64,000 nucleotides of DNA from contig JAGVVL010000015.1 of assembly GCA_018287875.1 (NCBI GenBank), positions 1,674,001 to 1,738,000 of the forward strand. Direction: 5' to 3'. How positions within the stretch are numbered: the stretch's first letter is position 1; each line of letters begins with the position of its first letter. A program made the translations under genes and the position numbers. Of the stretch, positions 63,338 through 64,000 are shown piece after piece. The notes below the pieces were generated by a model. That model did no database searches. It was not told the origin of the DNA and saw nothing but the letters and a program-made list of their open reading frames with translations. The DNA comes from Nigrospora sphaerica. Lineage: Eukaryota > Ascomycota > Sordariomycetes > Amphisphaeriales > Apiosporaceae.

Positions 63338-64000
63338 GGTGGATTGTGCGTGCCGAGGTGGGTGGAACGACGGGATTGGTGATGGCTATATCGCGGGGCA
63401 GGCGGGCGGCGAAGAAGCTTGGGGGGTGGGCGAAGGGGCCGGATGAGGGCGTCACACTCGCGGGCGTTGGCTCGATGATGATGAAGGATGACGAAGGGAA
63501 CGTAGAGCCTGGGGTTGTTGATGAAGATGGAGATGGATCGTTTGCCGGCCTTCCAGCGGGTCAGCGGCCAACATGCACTCGCTGCATGGAAGCTAGGGAA
63601 GGACGGGAGGTACTCAGGTACCGATAAAGCTGGGCGCGCAGGGTAAGTCGTACGCCAGCCTTGCTGCCTTCAGCCTGGTCTTGGCGGGACGGTGGTCCGA
63701 GCTGAGCCGTCGTTGCATAATTGTATTGACCTAAGTACCGCTTTATTCATTGTGTACATTCACCCATCTGCAATGTACAAAGCTCGGCCATGTTTTGTGT
63801 CAGTCCACGCCTACCTACAGTATGAATCACTGCCACGGCTTCACATCGGAGCTGTACCCAGTACCCAGTAGGCTGGCGAGGTTGGGCTGCCGAACTCCCT
63901 CATGTCTTCCGAATGGGTAGGGTACTTGGCTGTTTCCGATGATCGCCCAGCGTCGGCCGTACTGTGTACGTACCTCTCGTAGATTCTCGCGCAGTACTCA
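63338..64000. other. Right edge, rpt3 promoter
   Basis: This is upstream sequence of rpt3. TACCTA/TACGTACC-type words occur near 63810-63830 and 63960-63975. No coding gene is supported up to the window edge. Confidence 0.5.

Noticed and set aside
1..64000. CRISPR arrays, insertion sequences, retrotransposons, viral insertions, rRNA and biosynthetic gene clusters
   Set aside because: No spaced direct repeats, terminal inverted or long terminal repeats, transposase or polymerase motifs, rRNA segments, or polyketide/peptide synthetase domains were seen.

Overview
The window is nuclear DNA from a filamentous ascomycete, most likely a Sordariomycete and possibly in the Hypocreales (the order is inference). 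Supporting signs are short spliceosomal introns (mostly 53-136 nt, GTRNGT donors, CTAAC/CTGAC branch sites), strong G/C preference at third codon positions, pyrimidine-rich leaders, and gene types of filamentous fungi: a SCAP-type sterol sensor, a short kinesin-3, a PPPDE-thioredoxin-PUL protein and a tandem DUF427 protein. There are no bacterial operons, ribosome binding sites, CRISPR arrays or recognisable transposons. Nineteen protein genes are supported, about one per 3.4 kb. Exon structures were rebuilt by hand: each splice join restores a continuous frame and, where the family is known, a conserved motif across the junction.

Layout. 0.5-12 kb: a mitochondrial-type protein (+), a degenerate MoxR/Mg-chelatase-like AAA protein (+), Golgi GDPase (-), PPPDE-thioredoxin-PUL protein (+) and a short kinesin-3 (+). 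12-22 kb: a JMJD7-type JmjC hydroxylase (-), then SCAP (+) after a 4.2 kb gap, then a small Cys/His-rich protein (-). 22-37 kb: a 6.4 kb gap, a divergent 14-3-3-like protein (+), and a run of three minus-strand genes (Myb-like nuclear protein, DUF4202 protein, single-pass cell-surface protein). 39-44 kb: an MFS sugar transporter with seven exons (+), ribosomal protein eS30 (+) and a 57-residue membrane protein (-). 44-64 kb: a 4.2 kb gap, a tyrosine phosphatase (+), a two-domain DUF427 protein (+), a 6.3 kb gap, an LST7/folliculin homologue (+) and the proteasome ATPase RPT3 (-).

The genes do not form a pathway cluster. Loose themes are secretory or sterol regulation (GDA1, SCAP), nutrient signalling (LST7, sugar transporter), ubiquitin/Cdc48/proteasome biology (PPPDE-PUL, RPT3) and signalling (PTP, 14-3-3-like). 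Neighbouring genes read in mixed orientations and look independently transcribed. About a third of the window lies in four gene-poor intervals of 4-6.5 kb that carry GT, GA and CA microsatellites and pyrimidine tracts.

I found no convincing new multi-gene system. The observations most worth following are the hidden four-codon first exon of LST7, an in-frame retainable intron next to the catalytic Cys of the PPPDE protein, a JmjC iron ligand that exists only after splicing, an AAA protein lacking Walker motifs, coiled-coil growth by 21-bp duplication in the Myb-like protein, and a possible decayed cysteine-rich gene near 61.6 kb.
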